Source: Ceratorhiza oryzae-sativae
Taxonomy: Eukaryota > Basidiomycota > Agaricomycetes > Cantharellales > Ceratobasidiaceae
DNA: 64,000 bases
Assembly (NCBI GenBank): GCA_030998015.1
Contig: JARWMV010000238.1
Span: 930,001-994,000, forward strand
Direction: 5' to 3'
How positions within the stretch are numbered: the stretch's first letter is position 1; every line of letters begins with the position of its first letter. The position numbers and the translations under genes are program-made. A model generated the notes under the pieces. The model ran no database searches and had not been told where the DNA came from. It was given only the letters and a program-made list of their open reading frames with translations. Below are positions 62,389 to 64,000 of the stretch, one piece after another.

Positions 62389-62679
62389 TGTAAGTCACAC
62401 AGGTAGTAGAGGGGATACAACAGGAGGTTGAGTTCTGAGGCTTAAGGCTCTCAGACTCTCCCTTATATATTCATACAATGAGCTATATCAAATACACATA
62501 TGGTGTGGGACAACTATCATACAATGTAAGAATGGTGCCATGTAACAGAATATTCCAGAAGGTACAAACAGAACGTTGGAGACGGGCGAGAGAGGTGGTG
62601 GAAGAGGATAAGATTCTCTGACACGCTCTCGCACGACTACACTACCACGGGGGCATACCCCCGGTCACCTACTACTACA
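62389..62679 (-). repeat. Probable 3' LTR of the second Ty3/gypsy element
   Basis: On the minus strand, a G-run (PPT-like, 62680-62693) is followed by TGTAGTAGTAGGTGACC. A TATATAAGGG box occurs near 62460-62469, and TGACTTACA at 62389 offers a matching TGTA...TACA end. A shorter end, CTGTTACA at 62541, is also possible. The other LTR lies outside the window, so the ends cannot be proved. Confidence 0.4.
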
Positions 62680-62832
62680 GGTGCCCCCCCACATGACAAC
62701 GCCCGTCCTCGGGTGTCCGAGACAGTACAGAGTGTTCGTGTATACTAGGTCTCAACACAATAATAAACCAAACTCAACCACCACATAAATATAGAAAACA
62801 AAACAGGCAAGAACGCCGAGAACAACAGTCCT

Positions 62833-64000
62833 TCATCGAGATTCTAACATACTATTTGCCTCTGGGTCTTGAACGATTACTTCTGGCACAGGCATCGAGC
62901 CTCCACTCGATATATGCGCAGCCAACGCAGAGCCCGGACGGGGTGTGTACCTCCTGAGGTGCTTGGCATGGGTCCCCGGTGAGACGAGTTCCCCTTGTAG
63001 GTCCTCAAGCACATACGACGTATTCTTTCGCTCCTGAACACGGAAGGGTCCCGTCCAGCGGGGAACCAATTTCCGGTCGTTACTATGAGTGTTGTCCCAG
63101 CGGGCGTCATACTTTTGGACTAGGTCGCCTGCTTCTGCTGCTAGGACTCGGGCATGAGTATCGAAGCGTCGTTTCCTCTCTTTTGCGTGGGTAAGTGCGC
63201 GTTCAGCGCCGTCGCTTCGTAGTGCGTATGAGAGAGCCATGTTCACATCGACAGGGTTTTGTGGCAAAGTCTCGCCTTGGTACTGCTGTCTAAGAGCCGT
63301 TCCGACTTGGTACTTTCGGTCGGCCGTGAGTACCCCTGTAAGAAGTTCGCGTGGGGAATATCCCAGTGTGGGCAAGATACGGTCGTTCATTTGGCGGATG
63401 GCTTCTCTGAAGAAAGTTGGCCAGGAGCGAGGGGGGGGCGTCGGTGGACGATTTGGGTCGCCTTTAACTTCGCCAACGTCTCCTGCGCAAAGAGCGCGCA
63501 GTCTGCCTAAGAGGATACGATTGGCATCTTCGACTAGACCATTGGCCGATGGGGTGTAAGGAGGTGTATGGAGTATAGAGGCTCCGCACTGTTCGCCCCA
63601 TTCTTCCACTTCGCGACAGTCGAAATGAGACCCATTGTCCAACATAAAACTGTTTGGCGTCATGACGTGGTCGCAGAGCTTTTCTAGGCATTTGACCGTG
63701 AAGGAGCCTGTCCCAGCGTTGCGTGTTATGAACCCAAATGTGAAGCGGCTGTAGACGTCGATGAATAGTAGGACCGTTTTGTAGCCTCCGGTTCCGATGG
63801 GCAATGAGAGATAATCTCCACATATGAGGTCAAATGGGCGAGCCCGTGTGATTGGTGCTAGTAAGGCCTGCATGAGTTTAGGGCCGAAGTTTCGACACCT
63901 GGGGCAAGACGTGACGGCTGTAACTACGTCTGAACGGAGGTTTGGCCAGAAGTAACGTTCCTGTAAAGCAAGTATAGTAAGATCTCGACCAAAATGGCCT
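62833..64000 (-). CDS. Integrase part of a second Ty3/gypsy polyprotein, truncated by the window edge
   Basis: The frame is open from the stop at 62833 to the window end. Read from the edge: GHFGRDLTILALQER, then SCPRCRNFGPKL (the Cys pair of the integrase zinc finger), FDLICGDYLSLP (first catalytic Asp), YSRFTFGF, FMLDNGSHFDC (second Asp), YTPSANGLVEDANR (catalytic Glu). A Pro-rich insert, RPPTPPPRSWP, then FFREAIRQMNDRILPTLGYSP and the GPY/F-like WTGPFRVQERKNTSYVLEDL lead to the C-terminus. There is no chromodomain. It is CpG-rich and free of stops, so it may be a young or active copy. The true N-terminus is beyond 64000; the ATG at 63873 is internal. Confidence 0.85.
   Translation of the reverse strand, partial: GHFGRDLTILALQERYFWPNLRSDVVTAVTSCPRCRNFGPKLMQALLAPITRARPFDLICGDYLSLPIGTGGYKTVLLFIDVYSRFTFGFITRNAGTGSFTVKCLEKLCDHVMTPNSFMLDNGSHFDCREVEEWGEQCGASILHTPPYTPSANGLVEDANRILLGRLRALCAGDVGEVKGDPNRPPTPPPRSWPTFFREAIRQMNDRILPTLGYSPRELLTGVLTADRKYQVGTALRQQYQGETLPQNPVDVNMALSYALRSDGAERALTHAKERKRRFDTHARVLAAEAGDLVQKYDARWDNTHSNDRKLVPRWTGPFRVQERKNTSYVLEDLQGELVSPGTHAKHLRRYTPRPGSALAAHISSGGSMPVPEVIVQDPEANSMLESR

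Overview
The window is a piece of a fungal nuclear genome, most likely an agaricomycete basidiomycete. Dense protein-coding genes are interrupted by many short introns of about 50-60 nt with GT-AG ends and are packed with 35-600 bp between neighbours. The retrotransposon at 54.3-61.3 kb looks like the Tf2-type chromovirus elements I associate with Rhizoctonia/Ceratobasidium, so Rhizoctonia is my best guess. That assignment is inference, not a database result.

Layout. 1-1.47 kb: GC-rich non-coding. 1.47-4.2 kb: a Reg1/Hex2-like PP1 regulatory subunit (+). 5.1-5.8 kb: a NOPCHAP1-like snoRNP chaperone (-), divergent from a forkhead transcription factor (6.4-9.3 kb, +). 9.6-13.6 kb: a KAT14-like acetyltransferase (+) running tail to tail into a Sir2/Hst1-type deacetylase (-), 35 bp between stops. 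13.8-18.2 kb: an unknown protein, a Sly41-type transporter and a single-pass membrane protein (all -). 19.3-23.5 kb: exosome subunit RRP4 (-) divergent from the APP1 lipid phosphatase (+). 23.6-24.5 kb: SEC72-like TPR protein (-). 25.8-27.8 kb: membrane-anchored LRR protein (-). 28.1-31.7 kb: CMC1 (+), a DnaJ protein (-) and NBP35 (+). 31.9-34.2 kb: secreted 5'-nucleotidase-like phosphoesterase (-). 34.4-36.6 kb: RTC4-domain protein (+). 38.3-40.8 kb: TPT1 tRNA phosphotransferase and MAK11 WD40 protein (-). 41.4-43.7 kb: amino-acid permease (+). 44.7-47.5 kb: CDC48 (+). 47.7-49.5 kb: DGAT2 (+). 49.6-51.5 kb: RanBP3/Yrb2-like protein (+).

From about 51.5 to 62.5 kb the sequence changes character: AT-rich, almost without CpG, no host genes. 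It holds a solo LTR, one full-length but mutationally dead chromovirus (LTRs 54327-54705 and 60944-61319, perfect 5-bp target duplication CTTAT), a 95-bp tandem duplication and a tRNA-like relic. The last 1.4 kb (62.57 kb to the edge) is CpG-rich again and carries the 3' part of a second, younger-looking Ty3/gypsy element on the minus strand, cut by the window edge.

The genes are mostly independent housekeeping functions. Recurrent themes are ribosome/RNA maturation (NOPCHAP1-like, RRP4, MAK11, TPT1), chromatin and transcription (forkhead, KAT14-like, Sir2), ER/membrane lipid work (SEC72, APP1, DGAT2, CDC48) and iron-sulphur/mitochondrial assembly (NBP35, CMC1). Many have divergent partners sharing 100-600 bp promoters. 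Two observations matter most to a user. First, at least ten conserved genes between 5 and 40 kb are broken by single-base shifts, mostly at homopolymers, which looks like uncorrected long-read assembly error. Second, the chromovirus has a 12-nt LTR segment exactly complementary to the primer-binding site, the signature of Tf1-type self-primed reverse transcription. I did not find a convincing wholly new biological system.
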